Assembly (NCBI GenBank): GCA_036674765.1
Contig: JARVKI010000053.1
Location: 186,001 to 250,000, forward strand
Direction: 5' to 3'
DNA from: Seiridium cupressi
Lineage: Eukaryota > Ascomycota > Sordariomycetes > Amphisphaeriales > Sporocadaceae
DNA: 64,000 bases
The position numbers and the translations under genes were made by a program. Positions 46,605-57,066 of the stretch are shown piece after piece. The notes beneath the pieces were generated by a model. That model saw nothing but the letters and a program-made list of their open reading frames with translations. It did no database searches and had not been told where the DNA came from. Each line of letters starts with the position of its first letter. Positions within the stretch are counted from its first letter, which is position 1.

Positions 46605-48632
46605 AAGTCCCGTACTGGGTAACCCGGGGTGTTGCAGGGTTTGAGCAGAAGTTTTGTACGATACGACGACAATACCTGGGAGCTCAGGCTACGGCTCCCG
46701 GGCTGTATATTTGGAGGAGCATGTACAACAGGATCTCAGGGACGAGCAAATGGGGCCGTGCCATCTGCTATAGACCTTGGTATATCTGGCTGTCGGATAT
46801 AGGAGACGACAAAAACAATACGATGATTCCCCTCATGACAACCAAGAACACGCTGCTTATTAACGCCATCTTCTGTGTGTACGATGGGCTCGCTATCATG
46901 TAGCATCCGGCGGTTGGCTGCCAATCACACACCTGTCACCCAAGTTATTAACCTAGCGAGTAATCACATCTTTATGTTGTCAGAGTCCTGGACTGCTATT
47001 CTGAGTGGCTGCCTATCGTGCGACCTAGTAGTCACACTGCAAACGGAAACCATGTCTTGGTGGATAGACAAGCCTGCTTTGGATGTCTTGTGTTACTAAG
47101 GCCTCTGAGCTTCGGCACAGACACAATTGATCTCTGCACACACAGCCAGTAGCAGCTGGTAAAGCTACGAAAGCTAATCAGTCCTTGAATGCCAGTTCTC
47201 TAATTACTTCACAAGGCTCAGGTGTCATTCAACTGCAATCCAGAATCTGTTGTACCCCTGATGCGTGAATGCAGGCCCAGCTCTTTCTGCTCATTGTCGG
47301 GGTGGTGTAGAACTTGACCCCAACTTGGAGTGGCTTGGCCGGTGATTACACAGCAGACAGTTGGACTCACTTGCGGCAGGACATGCATTGACCGCGGTGC
47401 TGTCGTCGTCAGATGGGTTTTATACAGGTTCAATAAGGTTTGAACAAGCATGTGGTAGCGAGACTGCCTCGGTCTCAAAGCATTGACGGTTACTGAGAAA
47501 CATTCCAAAGGCGGACACACCAAAACCACTATCCTATCACATGGCCTCGGGAACTGTCGGGGTGAGGCATCTTCAAGACGATTTCACGAGCCCCCCAGAC
47601 TTGTAGATGCCTAGGCTAGGAAATGCGGGGAGACGGGTATACCACAGTTCTACCTTGGTAGGTCCTCGAATGGGAGTGGATTTCTGGGCCGGTCAACGGG
47701 AAGAAAGAAGCATATGAAGATGCGCCTACGTTGGAGATTGCCATCGAACCTCGAGCTGGGTATTAGACACATTACATTGGTGATCTTTGATTGGCAGAGA
47801 TCGAGTCCGGACGTGCGGGTTAATGGAAGTTAGTAACTCCAGCCACCAAGCGCCTCGACCAGGCAATCCAAAACTTCTCTGCATTTTGACCAATCATCAA
47901 TCCAGCAAGCATCCATTCATTCATTCATTGCTGTGCAGAAAAATTGTTGCAAAAAGACTCCGGCCTGTGCTATCCTGAGGTCGAGTAGTAAATAACTAAT
48001 GAGTATACTTGTATTGCGTGGATCCTGAGTCGGCCTCGGAAGCCGAAGCCGGAACACGCAGACCATAGACTGTGCCCAAGGAGGCTAGCTCAAGCTTCAG
48101 TGACGACTCTCAACATTTGGCCGATGAGCTGATGGTCATCCCACGCAAACCCACCGAAACCACCGCGCCGGATAAGACTTCCCCACCAAAGGGACAGCCA
48201 CATTCGCGACCCTGAACGTTGCCAACCCACGCCGAACCGTGACGACTCTGCTCCGTCTGCCATAGCTCTTCCCATTCGGCGCTCCACCTTTTCCCTTTTC
48301 CATTCGCCCTTCATCAGCTTCAGTCCTTCCTCTTCACGCAGGCTCCCGAACATTTCACACGCAACCTTGTCGCCATGGATATTCTCTGAACTGCCAGCCC
48401 CTGAGTCCGGCCTGGGTCACCATTATAGTGACGCACATCCCCGCCTCCCCACCCACCAGTCGCCCACGCCCCGAGCTGCTTGCTTATCTATCAGCCATCC
48501 TCACCCAAAGTCCGACCTCTCCGGAGTCCCGATACCACCCAAACCTCTGTCTGCTGGGATTCGCCGCTCCCTGGAAAAGAGGCAGCCTCTGTCCTTCGAC
48601 ACCGGCCGCACATATACACCCATACAAATACT
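46605..48632. other. intergenic region before adenylate kinase
   Basis: 2 kb with no supported gene. The last 500 bp are C-rich with many CCAC and CCCC words and form the adenylate kinase promoter and leader. A minus-strand ATG frame of 87 codons (48353-48090) lies in that leader and I treat it as spurious. Confidence 0.5.
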
Positions 48633-49439
48633 ATGCGCCTGCGCAAAGCAGCCCGCGTGATTCTTGTCGGCGCGCCTGGCGTAGGCAAGGGCACACAGTC
48701 GGAGCGCCTCCTCGACCGCTTCCCCCAACTGACTGCCATCTCCTCGGGCGATTTACTGCGCAGCAATGTCAAGAACCGGACGCCCCTCGGCATCAAGGTC
48801 GAGAGCACCATGAAAAGTGGTGGCTTGGTCCCCGACGACCTGATCCTGAGACTGATCACGAATGAGCTGGGCCATCGAGGCTGGCTGTCCGGCGGCCGCG
48901 CGAACGTCATGACCTTGTCGTCTTCTGCCGTCGGCGTTGCTGAGGCTTACGAGGACCTGGACCCCTTCATTTCGGCCATCGACAGGAATCCGGCGGCAGG
49001 CGCAAGCTTGTCCACACAAGCGTCCGACGACCCAACTGCGTCGTTCCTGCTTGACGGGTTCCCACGCACTGCGCCCCAGGCGGAGAAGCTGGACGACATT
49101 GTGCCCATCAACTGGGCCGTGTCCATCAAGACGCCCTTTGATGTTATCATGGAGCGCATCTCCTCAAGATGGGTTCATGAGCCGTCTGGCCGGGTGTATA
49201 ATACGACATTCCATGCGCCCAAAGTCCCGGGTCTTGACGATGTGACCGGCGAGCCTCTGGTGCAGCGGGCTGATGACAACGAGGAGACTTATCGTGCTCG
49301 TTTCAAGAAGTTCCAGGAAACGAGCGAGCCTCTCCTCGAGCACTATGCCAAGAAGGGCGTCCTCTGGGAGGTCGAAGGCATGAGCAGCGATGAAATCAGT
49401 CCCAAGCTTCATGCCGAGTTCGAGCAGCGGTTCGCTTGA
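48633..49439 (+). CDS. ADK2: mitochondrial adenylate kinase (GTP:AMP phosphotransferase type)
   Basis: It moves a phosphate between NTP and AMP, probably GTP plus AMP in the mitochondrial matrix as for fungal Adk2 and animal AK3. One exon, 268 residues; the first ATG in frame gives a short basic N-terminus (MRLRKAARVILVG). The P-loop is GAPGVGKGTQ (13-22), followed by SSGDLLR and an NMP-binding segment GGLVPDDLI. DGFPRT lies at 141-146. The LID (180-213, SSRWVHEPSGRVYNTTFHAP) lacks zinc-binding cysteines, as in eukaryotic members. About 45 residues before DGFPRT (88-135) form a Ser/Ala-rich insertion absent from the bacterial enzyme. Substrate preference is from family knowledge. Confidence 0.9.
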   Translation: MRLRKAARVILVGAPGVGKGTQSERLLDRFPQLTAISSGDLLRSNVKNRTPLGIKVESTMKSGGLVPDDLILRLITNELGHRGWLSGGRANVMTLSSSAVGVAEAYEDLDPFISAIDRNPAAGASLSTQASDDPTASFLLDGFPRTAPQAEKLDDIVPINWAVSIKTPFDVIMERISSRWVHEPSGRVYNTTFHAPKVPGLDDVTGEPLVQRADDNEETYRARFKKFQETSEPLLEHYAKKGVLWEVEGMSSDEISPKLHAEFEQRFA

Positions 49440-49960
49440 ATTTCGGCCGCAGTGTGTTTCTAGACTTTACAAATGTACAAAGTTTCTGGGTTCAACAACG
49501 GAAAAGCGGATTGGTGGGCAGCCGAAGAAGCATTTGGAGTGTGTGGATGCTTCCATCGCTCACGGAGTTAGGGGAATGGCTACCACGGGCCTGGAAATGC
49601 TGGCCACGATGTACGACAAGCTGATATCCGTACAATACCAAAGGGCTCCGGAGCAGTTTGCTCGACCCTTACTTCTTTCATAATATCAATTCCCTAGTTC
49701 ATGATGTCTTTCTTGCGTGAAGCATCTTGTCGATGTGCAGTGACAAACTGCGGACGAGCCTCATTATCCTCACTTGATTACGTACACATCGGCATCTGAA
49801 TGTTGACAACACTAGTTGTGCTGTTCTTCGACGGCGAGATTTACTAATATAGTAAATACCTAGGCATACTGACTACAGTGCTTGAATTTCAAACAGGTGA
49901 GGCTTATATGAATGTGTCATTGTGTCTGTCCCGATCCATCCATCGAGGTTGTGGGCCTGA
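49440..49960. other. convergent intergenic region
   Basis: About 520 bp between adenylate kinase (+) and the oxygenase gene (-), holding their 3' ends. Nothing else seen. Confidence 0.6.
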
Positions 49961-51064
49961 TTAGTACGTAGCAACCGCGTTCTTCTCTCCATTGTCAGCA
50001 GTCCTCCGATCGATTTGCAATCTCCGCTCGAAGTATTCCCCGGCAGTAAACGTCTCATAGGTTTTCCCGGGTTCCTTGAATTTTTCCAGCGGCTCCACAA
50101 CGCCGTCTTCGTCTGGGCTGTAGAAAAAGGGGATCGAGTACCTCTCCTCGCCCGTCCTGTTGCGCACGCGATGTACCGTACTCTGCCACAATCCTCCGGT
50201 GAAGAACTTCAGAAAGTCTCCAACATTAACGACGAACGATGCCTGGTCAGGATGAGCGTGTACCCAGATCCCGTTACCGTTCAGCACCTCAAGCGCCGGC
50301 CGGGTCGTCTCCTGTTGGCACAACAGCGTGAAAAACACAAAGTCCGTATGGGCCCCGATCCCCACGTCGTCATCCTGGTCCTGAGGCGGGTAGTGCAGCG
50401 CGCGGATGTTCGTCAGCGGGAACTTGGTGACGCCATCGAAATGGGTCTCGTCGAGTCCCAAGGCGAGGGCGAATATGCCCAATAAGCGTCTGGCGAAGAC
50501 CCTGAGTCGCGTGTGGTAACGGTAGATGGCCTCCCTCCAGAATGCGGCCTCGGGGTGGCCTGGCCACTGGTTGCGGTGCCCCTCTGGTTTCTGTCTCTCC
50601 ACCGCGGACTTGGGGGCGTCCTGCTCGGGGTCGAGTGCGTCTTCTCCCATGAGGAAGCCCTCCTTCAGATCGCCCCTCGTGCTCGGGTCCAGCTTTGTCG
50701 AGAACATGGGCTCGTACCCGCGGAACTTGTGGTTCTTGCGCGAGTGGGCCTCCGTCTTAACCTCCTCAGACAGGGAAAAGTAGCGCCGCATGGCAGCAAA
50801 GATATCCGTGATGTAGTTCATTTCGACGCCATGGTTCACGGCGTAGAAGAAGCCAATATCCGTAAATGCCACATCGATTTCGGCTGCTAGGGCTTTCCTG
50901 TCGGCGAGATCCTCAGAGTAGATGCGGGACAAGTCTATCCTGGGAATCTCAGTGAATGTGGGCTTGGCTGCAGCGCCGGTGAGGATTGGACGTCGGCCGG
51001 GAATGCCTCCTTCGTGGTAGTACACGTATTTCTGTTCATCTTGAAGGCCTTGTCCCTCGGCCAT
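49961..51064 (-). CDS. 2-oxoglutarate/Fe(II)-dependent dioxygenase, isopenicillin N synthase-like
   Basis: This is a non-haem iron oxygenase that uses 2-oxoglutarate and oxygen to hydroxylate or desaturate a small molecule; substrate unknown. One exon, 367 residues. The N-terminal DIOX_N part starts near PRIDLSRIYS and includes VAFTDIGFFYAVNHGV. The catalytic double-stranded beta-helix has the iron ligands His239-x-Asp241 (GAHTDF) and His298 (STVHRV), and the co-substrate Arg308-x-Ser310 (RYSIPFF). All key residues are present, so it should be active. Start is the first ATG. No other biosynthetic gene (PKS, NRPS, terpene synthase, P450) is visible nearby, so it does not sit in an obvious secondary-metabolite cluster. 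Confidence 0.9.
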   Translation of the reverse strand: MAEGQGLQDEQKYVYYHEGGIPGRRPILTGAAAKPTFTEIPRIDLSRIYSEDLADRKALAAEIDVAFTDIGFFYAVNHGVEMNYITDIFAAMRRYFSLSEEVKTEAHSRKNHKFRGYEPMFSTKLDPSTRGDLKEGFLMGEDALDPEQDAPKSAVERQKPEGHRNQWPGHPEAAFWREAIYRYHTRLRVFARRLLGIFALALGLDETHFDGVTKFPLTNIRALHYPPQDQDDDVGIGAHTDFVFFTLLCQQETTRPALEVLNGNGIWVHAHPDQASFVVNVGDFLKFFTGGLWQSTVHRVRNRTGEERYSIPFFYSPDEDGVVEPLEKFKEPGKTYETFTAGEYFERRLQIDRRTADNGEKNAVATY

Positions 51065-52757
51065 CTTTTCAGGAATTGCCAGTCAATGCCGCAGATCTCC
51101 TGAGATGTCTAGATAATGGTAATACTATGGTTGGGACGGCGCCAAATGCTCGATAAACGTCCACCCACACATGCGTACATGTAGTCAGCGGGGTCAGATA
51201 CGTGAACTCGAACAACCAATCAGATTTCGCGACTAAAGCAGGGATACTGAATAGTCTCGGTATAATTGGTCCAATGTTGTGCTATATCTGTGGGTTTCGT
51301 ATAGGGTGGGTGTTCAACGGTAAATATAGGGCTTGGCACCGAGTTCCAGTTTGAGCTGTAGCAGACTTGACTCGCCACACACTCCCAAATTTTAGGAATC
51401 ATTTTGTGACATGAAGTGGTATGCTGTATACAGGGCTTTGCGTGGTAGTTCATGCAGCTGGAATGGGGTTTCAAGCTCCGAGAGCGTCGAGAAGTACAAT
51501 GTAGCTTCCGTATTGATAATATCCATGTCAAGGAATTGAGACAATGTGTCCAAGTCTCCTCTCTACCTGGGCTACCTAGATGATGGGGACTTATCAACTT
51601 CTGTAACAATTCGAGCATTGCCAATAATCTCAACGCACTGTTCAGTCAGTTTCCTTCTCCACAGCCAGGAGCACGCCCATACATGGTCCAATCTTTGCCG
51701 ACAAGTATGGCTAGGAGAGATACGAGCATACGACAGACACCAGGGCCAAAAATTGCAACACAAAATATATTTTTACCAGTATAAATAGTATTGGTCAGCA
51801 AGATCCGTATAGCATTCTACATCTATATGATGCTTCAAGTATCCATTTTGCAAGGACTAGACGAACGGGATTTGGCCGGGTGTCGTAACCAGTTGTGTCT
51901 CATTGGCATGTATGACACGCGATGAATACTGCCTCTAGCTCCCTCCATGCAATACAATCTCTTGTGCAACTACCTCATCTCTACGATTGAGCTAAATTAC
52001 GACTTTCTTGTCAACGTTCCTCCCTTCAGTTGGTGATGGGGCCCAGGAGTTTGTTGTCCTGACAAGACAAGATGCTTTAGGCACGAAATATCATTGGAGG
52101 GTAGGACGGTTCTTGTTTAGGCTGACATTTAAAAGAGGATAGTGTAATCCGCTAACTATGACGAGTCCCATACAAAGCATGTTTGGATCTACCTAGTGAG
52201 TTCATGTGTTGGGAACAACTGGGTATTGTACTTACTTGTGACGTCAAGAATATTTATTTGCCAAAGGAGATGCCTTAGTCATGGGTATACTATGCTGTAA
52301 TTGAATGCCTAGCTACTAGATGCTTCTTCCGCTTGAAGTTTTCGTGTCGTGCAGCCGACCAAAGGGCAAGAAAGTAGTTCACAAAGGGGCAGGATGGAAG
52401 ACTTCGTGATGTGATTCAACCAACAGCGGACTCCAGGAAGTGGTATATGAAAGGCAGGATGAGCTAGCATCGTCATAGAATGAGAAAACGCGAAAATAAC
52501 GCGAGGTTCACGCGCTCGGGAGGTCCCAACTTGGTGACTGAACCTTTTCTGCCGACCTTATTGCCTGACCGCCCGAGCTCCCAATGGATTAAAGACCTCC
52601 GCAAAGATATTCAAAGAGATTGGGTTGGCACGCTTCACCAATTCATCACAGTTTTACTGCCATCCTCACCCAAAACCATCAAACACGAACACATCAGCAA
52701 GCGCAAGTCGATCAGAGCCCTTTGCACCAACCCGGCTCCGACTCTTCCCACCACAAG
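51065..52757. other. intergenic, no gene seen
   Basis: 1.7 kb, moderately AT-rich. It holds the oxygenase promoter at the left. A second TGACGTCA lies at 52239-52246. No supported open frame. Confidence 0.5.
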
Positions 52758-52949
52758 ATGCCTTTTGCGGTTGTCTCAGAAGTCACACGGGATTCTATTG
52801 TCATCATCTCCCTCCTCTGGTTTTGCTGTCGTGTATTGTACGGCGACCAGACCTATCACTGGCTATACTGGATCCCATTTCCCGTCTTCTTGGAGGTTGC
52901 CACGTTCCTCCTCGTTCTTGGCTTCGTCCTCCTAGCCCCCCGCAACTGA
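52758..52949 (+). CDS. possible 63-residue membrane protein
   Basis: An ATG at 52758 opens a 63-codon frame starting MPFAVVSEVTRDSIVIISL and ending LLAPRN. Two hydrophobic stretches, about residues 12-27 and 40-60, suggest one or two membrane segments. The sequence before the ATG (CACAAG) has a purine at -3. It lies after a C-rich leader-like stretch. I recognise no family, and a short frame of this size can be chance; it could also be a leader frame for the next gene. Confidence 0.35.
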   Translation: MPFAVVSEVTRDSIVIISLLWFCCRVLYGDQTYHWLYWIPFPVFLEVATFLLVLGFVLLAPRN

Positions 52950-54209
52950 TCAGGTTGCGTATTCGACTGGTATTCAGATAAACCGGAGCCCTGCTCAGCT
53001 GCAAGACGCATTCCAGCGTCATCGAATGCTCGTCGTTTCAGGGGTAATTATGGGTTGCTTCTTCCAAAGACGGGACATCCCATCCGGTGAGTCTTCGATT
53101 GTCCTCATCCTTTGCTGCATTCATGCAAGAAACCCTTCACCCCCATAGCTTAACACGCGTTGCCTCGCTAACAATCAAGGTACTTTTCCAGATCTACACG
53201 TTGGTTGGCACGCAACACTGGGCAACGCCAATATTGGCAACCGCCAAAGGTAAACCCTCCACAATCCCCCACCACCACCAACCAGTTTTCCATCAGCGCA
53301 CGCGCTGACCAGTTCTGATAATAGTCTTGCATCCTTACAACCTCATTCTTGCATCCGATAAATCAGTTGCTCGGTTCGGAAAGGTATGTCAAACGCTGTC
53401 TGTTTAGTCAACGCTCTCGAAACTTCCGACCACCTCGTCTCCTTTTCAGCCACTACCTCTCCCACCCCCATCCCGTTGCACATATTTCCTTGGGCTCCTG
53501 CTGAAATGGTCTCGCCTCTCCTCGGCAACAACCCGCGCGCCCCGTCTCTTCATATTGCCGTCAGGAGCTGGCACTGAGCAGGCACCATCGGCTGCACACC
53601 TGCTCGCGGCTCCCCGCCCTCGCCGCTTCTTTCCAAGCTTTGCCTCTGCTGACTGGAACCCTAGTCTTCTCTCACACTGCAACATTACATCTCGTCTGGT
53701 TTTCGAGCTCGAGAAATAGAAGGTACGTTGAGCTTTCACTCCTCAACACCGGCTTTCTCCAGAGCACCGATATAACAACAACCAGTTCATCTCTGAAATT
53801 CCTCTGTCATCAAGTATTGACCAGGCAATAGCTTCTCGACGCTCTCGTTCTATTGACTGCTTTTGAAATATTGCGCCAATCGCAAAAGACCCCAAACCTG
53901 TTTTTGTCAACCTCCAGTATTGAGGAGCCCAAATTTTCGTCTCGTGATTTCGACACTTTCTTCCAGGTATGATAATTTTCTTATTGTTTTTCGTCCGCTG
54001 AGGTGCCATATTGCGATAATCAGACGATGAATCCTGTCCCAATAGTCAAGGGTGAAGTCAGACGAAGATTCGGGATGACGTCTGAGAATTTCATCCTTAT
54101 CAGCTGCACTGTGCTTCACCAAGCTTGAAACCACTCTGCTGATCTTAGGAGTAGTTTCGACTGATCTGCCTTTCCAAGCCGTTGGCGCGGTATCCCAACA
54201 GCCATCACA
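52950..54209 (+). promoter_or_regulatory. long leader or promoter before the 54.2-kb gene
   Basis: C/T-rich sequence with several consensus-like donors (GGTGAGTC near 53088, GGTATGTC near 53380, GGTACGTT near 53720) and CAG/TAG acceptors. This resembles the leader before the 39.7-kb gene and suggests an intron-containing 5' untranslated region. No separate gene could be resolved. Confidence 0.35.
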
Positions 54210-55757
54210 ATGTGTTGCCTTCAGAGTCTCGTCTGCTACATCTGCAAGATGAAACTTATGAAAACCGGGCAGTATGAGCTCCGGGAGGCTGAGTCCACAA
54301 CTTACGTCCTCGAGCCATGTGACTATTTCAGCGAGATAATCGACAAGATGAAGAAGGAAGGCAAGAACGGAGACGACCTTAGGTCGACCGGCCGATTTCA
54401 CTGCCCCAACATCCAATGGCCTCCCAAACCCAACATGCCTACTCGCTGGGTCTGTGAGGACTGCCTCTGTCATGGCTACCGACAGTTCCGTTACAAAGAC
54501 CAGCGCGAGGAAGCAAAGAAGGCCCTCGACCGCACCACCTATCGTCAGCGCCACACAAGAACACCTAGCATCAGCGGCAGCGATGGAGAAGACGCCGACA
54601 CTTCTGATGACTGCCGCCACTTGCCTCACCGCTACCAGACCGGTCTCAAGGCAGACGTGAAGCGCCAGCTGCTCAAGGCCTTCGAGGAGGACTATGACGT
54701 TACCAGCAAGCTGCAGTGCAAGACCACTCCCAAGAAAATCCAGATGGAGATAGACGATCTCTGGACACAGCGAGCCAGCGAGGCAAAGCACCGAGTTCTG
54801 ACTCTTTATATTCCGCGTTGTAACTTGTGCAGCGAGCCAATGGTCATGCGAGAGACGACAATCGAGAATATCGATGATGTTTATCTGGCAGACATCGAGT
54901 ATGAGCCGAATGGAATCCTCTGGAAGTGGCTCTTTGCGCTTGCTCTGAAGGGTCGGGTCCAGGTGGAGATTCGCACCGGCTTTATCACCAAACCCTGTGA
55001 CGCGTGCATTGAGAAGGAGTTCAATCTCCGCAAGGAAGTTAGCATATTTCTTGAGAAGCACAGTGACACCAATAGTGTGGGTTGGATGGTCTTCAACTGG
55101 CTGTTGTCGCGCGGCGTCGGCAATATCCCCATGTTTCAGCATGCGACCATCAGCCTGGGCTATCCCAACACAAGACCGCCTACCCTCAAAGAGATGTTGG
55201 GTCTCATGGCTGAAAGCTGGAATCGACTCACCGGCGTTGCTTGGGAGGACGTTGGCGATCTTCAGCCTCCCACTTCATGCACTCTGTCAATTGTCATGCA
55301 CGAAAACCCACTGAAAAGCCTCAGGCAGTGGCCGCAATGGCACTGCGATGTGAACGAGACTTCATCTAGCGACGGAGAAGGCTCTGATGACAAGAGAATT
55401 GCCGAAAGCACCCCGCCTGAGATTGACGACACACCCAAGTCGCAGACCGTAGTTGAGTCGAGCGCTGGCGAGAGGGAGCATGGCCTTCTTCTCTTAGTGA
55501 AGGGTGCTTATTTTGATGAGGCCACCCAGAAGTCTGTGCGAAAGGAGCCCCTTGGTCTCCAGTGTGTCACCATTCGACCAGACCAACAAGTTGATGGCGA
55601 CACCAACATGCCAGACAGTGGGGACCAGATGCCAGAGCTTGAGGAAGATACGCCTCGTGTCGCCCAGTGTGATATGGGTCACGACCACGTACTGGAGACG
55701 GGCGATGGAGCTACTGTGCCTGGTGAAATCTTCACTCTTCCCCTTGGCTCGCATTAA
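54210..55757 (+). CDS. uncharacterised fungal protein with four CxxC pairs
   Basis: I do not recognise a family. One exon, 515 residues, starting MCCLQSLVCYICKMKLMK. Four CxxC pairs are spaced along the first 280 residues: CYIC near 9-12, VCEDC near 83-86, RCNLC near 209-212 and PCDAC near 262-265. This suggests two or more zinc ribbons, each made of two pairs. Between the second and third pairs is a Ser/Asp-rich linker and a charged helix. The C-terminal 160 residues are acidic and serine-rich (SSSDGEGSDDK). No membrane segment or signal peptide is seen. A minus-strand frame of 411 codons overlaps it but is an antisense by-product. A zinc-binding scaffold or nuclear protein is a guess. Confidence 0.75.
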   Translation: MCCLQSLVCYICKMKLMKTGQYELREAESTTYVLEPCDYFSEIIDKMKKEGKNGDDLRSTGRFHCPNIQWPPKPNMPTRWVCEDCLCHGYRQFRYKDQREEAKKALDRTTYRQRHTRTPSISGSDGEDADTSDDCRHLPHRYQTGLKADVKRQLLKAFEEDYDVTSKLQCKTTPKKIQMEIDDLWTQRASEAKHRVLTLYIPRCNLCSEPMVMRETTIENIDDVYLADIEYEPNGILWKWLFALALKGRVQVEIRTGFITKPCDACIEKEFNLRKEVSIFLEKHSDTNSVGWMVFNWLLSRGVGNIPMFQHATISLGYPNTRPPTLKEMLGLMAESWNRLTGVAWEDVGDLQPPTSCTLSIVMHENPLKSLRQWPQWHCDVNETSSSDGEGSDDKRIAESTPPEIDDTPKSQTVVESSAGEREHGLLLLVKGAYFDEATQKSVRKEPLGLQCVTIRPDQQVDGDTNMPDSGDQMPELEEDTPRVAQCDMGHDHVLETGDGATVPGEIFTLPLGSH

Positions 55758-57066
55758 GACTTCGGCGTATAGCTTGCACAATGCCATCACGCAATAGCCA
55801 TTGATCTTTTTCTGGCATCGCTTCTGTTTGGTTGGTGAGATCAGCTGGGTCTCGGCGACAGGCCGGGCAAAGTCGAACCCGTTTCTCTAGTCCCCACTAT
55901 CACCGACACAAGGCCGGCTGTGAACGGATCTCCATCCAGAACAACTCTTTCGACTCGATGGCACCTAGATAGGTCATGGACTGAGATGCTTCAAAGAGAC
56001 TGCGGATGGAACCGGAAAAAAAGAAGAAAAGAAGAAGAAAAGAAGAAAAAAGAAAATAAAAAGAGAGAGAGAAAGACAGAGGAAAGGCCGAACCTTTATA
56101 CGTCATGTTGGATTATTTGAGAGATCTCATCCTTTCTGCAAACAGAATTGCGTGGTGAGGAGGAGGAGCAGCCTCTAGATAAAGTGGTGGCTCAATAGCA
56201 GTCTTGGGATGAATCAGAAAGACAGTCAAGCTTGAGATGAGGATTGGCAAAGAAGAAACAGGGTTTGGCAGTTTTGGCCGCCTTGATTGCGTTTGTGGAT
56301 TGTTTTCACGATGTCTTTGGACGACTGGCCGACAAGGCTAGTGAATCTGTATATGGCACCGGCGATACAAGTGTAGTTTGCCCTTATGCAGTAATGAAAC
56401 AGCTCGAGCCATACAGTCGCATTTATTGTTGGCAGGGACGTGAACATCAAATCAACCAGCTCACTTGGCAAGGAGCAAGAAAGGAACGACAATCACCATA
56501 ACGACACCTGGTAGTCGCTACTAATATCAGGAAGTCCACGACACCAATGTAAGATGGTCGTCGAGCGATGAAGCCAAAATCACACCCCGAGTATGTAAGT
56601 AGGTACATGTACAGTAGGTTGCAGTCGGCTGACAGTTCGAAGCATTGTAAAGGTGGACACGATGATCCCTGCTGGAGTGTAGGCGGTGGGTACAGGGCCA
56701 GCTAGGTGTCCAAATCCCATTGCACCACTGACCTGGGCCTGGGCCGAGGCTGACGAGACGGCGGGAATTCGGACATGCTGGGGAGTGGCCTTGGTGCCAA
56801 GACGGGCGGCTGCGCCTGCCCCGAGGGTGTGGCCTCCGTCAGATAGCTGGGGCAACTGGAGCTTGCATCACCTGCAGGGTCCACGTAATGCGACACATGG
56901 TCCATCCTCTATCACCACACACAGCATAGGCAGCTGCCATTTCACCATCTACATAACCCTCGACCGAGCGACAACCCGGCTGTGCGCCGCGAACAACAAG
57001 TGCTACGACTGAATCCTCCCCAGCGCGAACCACCAGCCAGTGTTTGCCCCCCTTCAGAGCTTCGAC
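55758..57066. other. intergenic region with a purine tract, before ERD2
   Basis: 1.3 kb without a supported gene. A polypurine AAGAAGAAAA tract lies at about 56013-56089. An imperfect palindromic GTAGGTACATGTAC run lies near 56598. The last few hundred bases are the ERD2 promoter. Confidence 0.55.

Noticed and set aside
48090..48353. 87-codon minus-strand ATG frame upstream of adenylate kinase
   Set aside because: Sits in the C-rich leader, has unusual composition and no recognisable family.
49961..51064. Secondary-metabolite cluster around the 2-oxoglutarate oxygenase
   Set aside because: Neighbours are a mitochondrial adenylate kinase and uncharacterised genes; no synthase, P450 or transporter is present.
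53907..55142. 411-codon minus-strand open frame
   Set aside because: It lies antisense to the 54.2-kb gene and arises from its codon bias; its translation shows no domain, while the plus strand shows spaced CxxC pairs.
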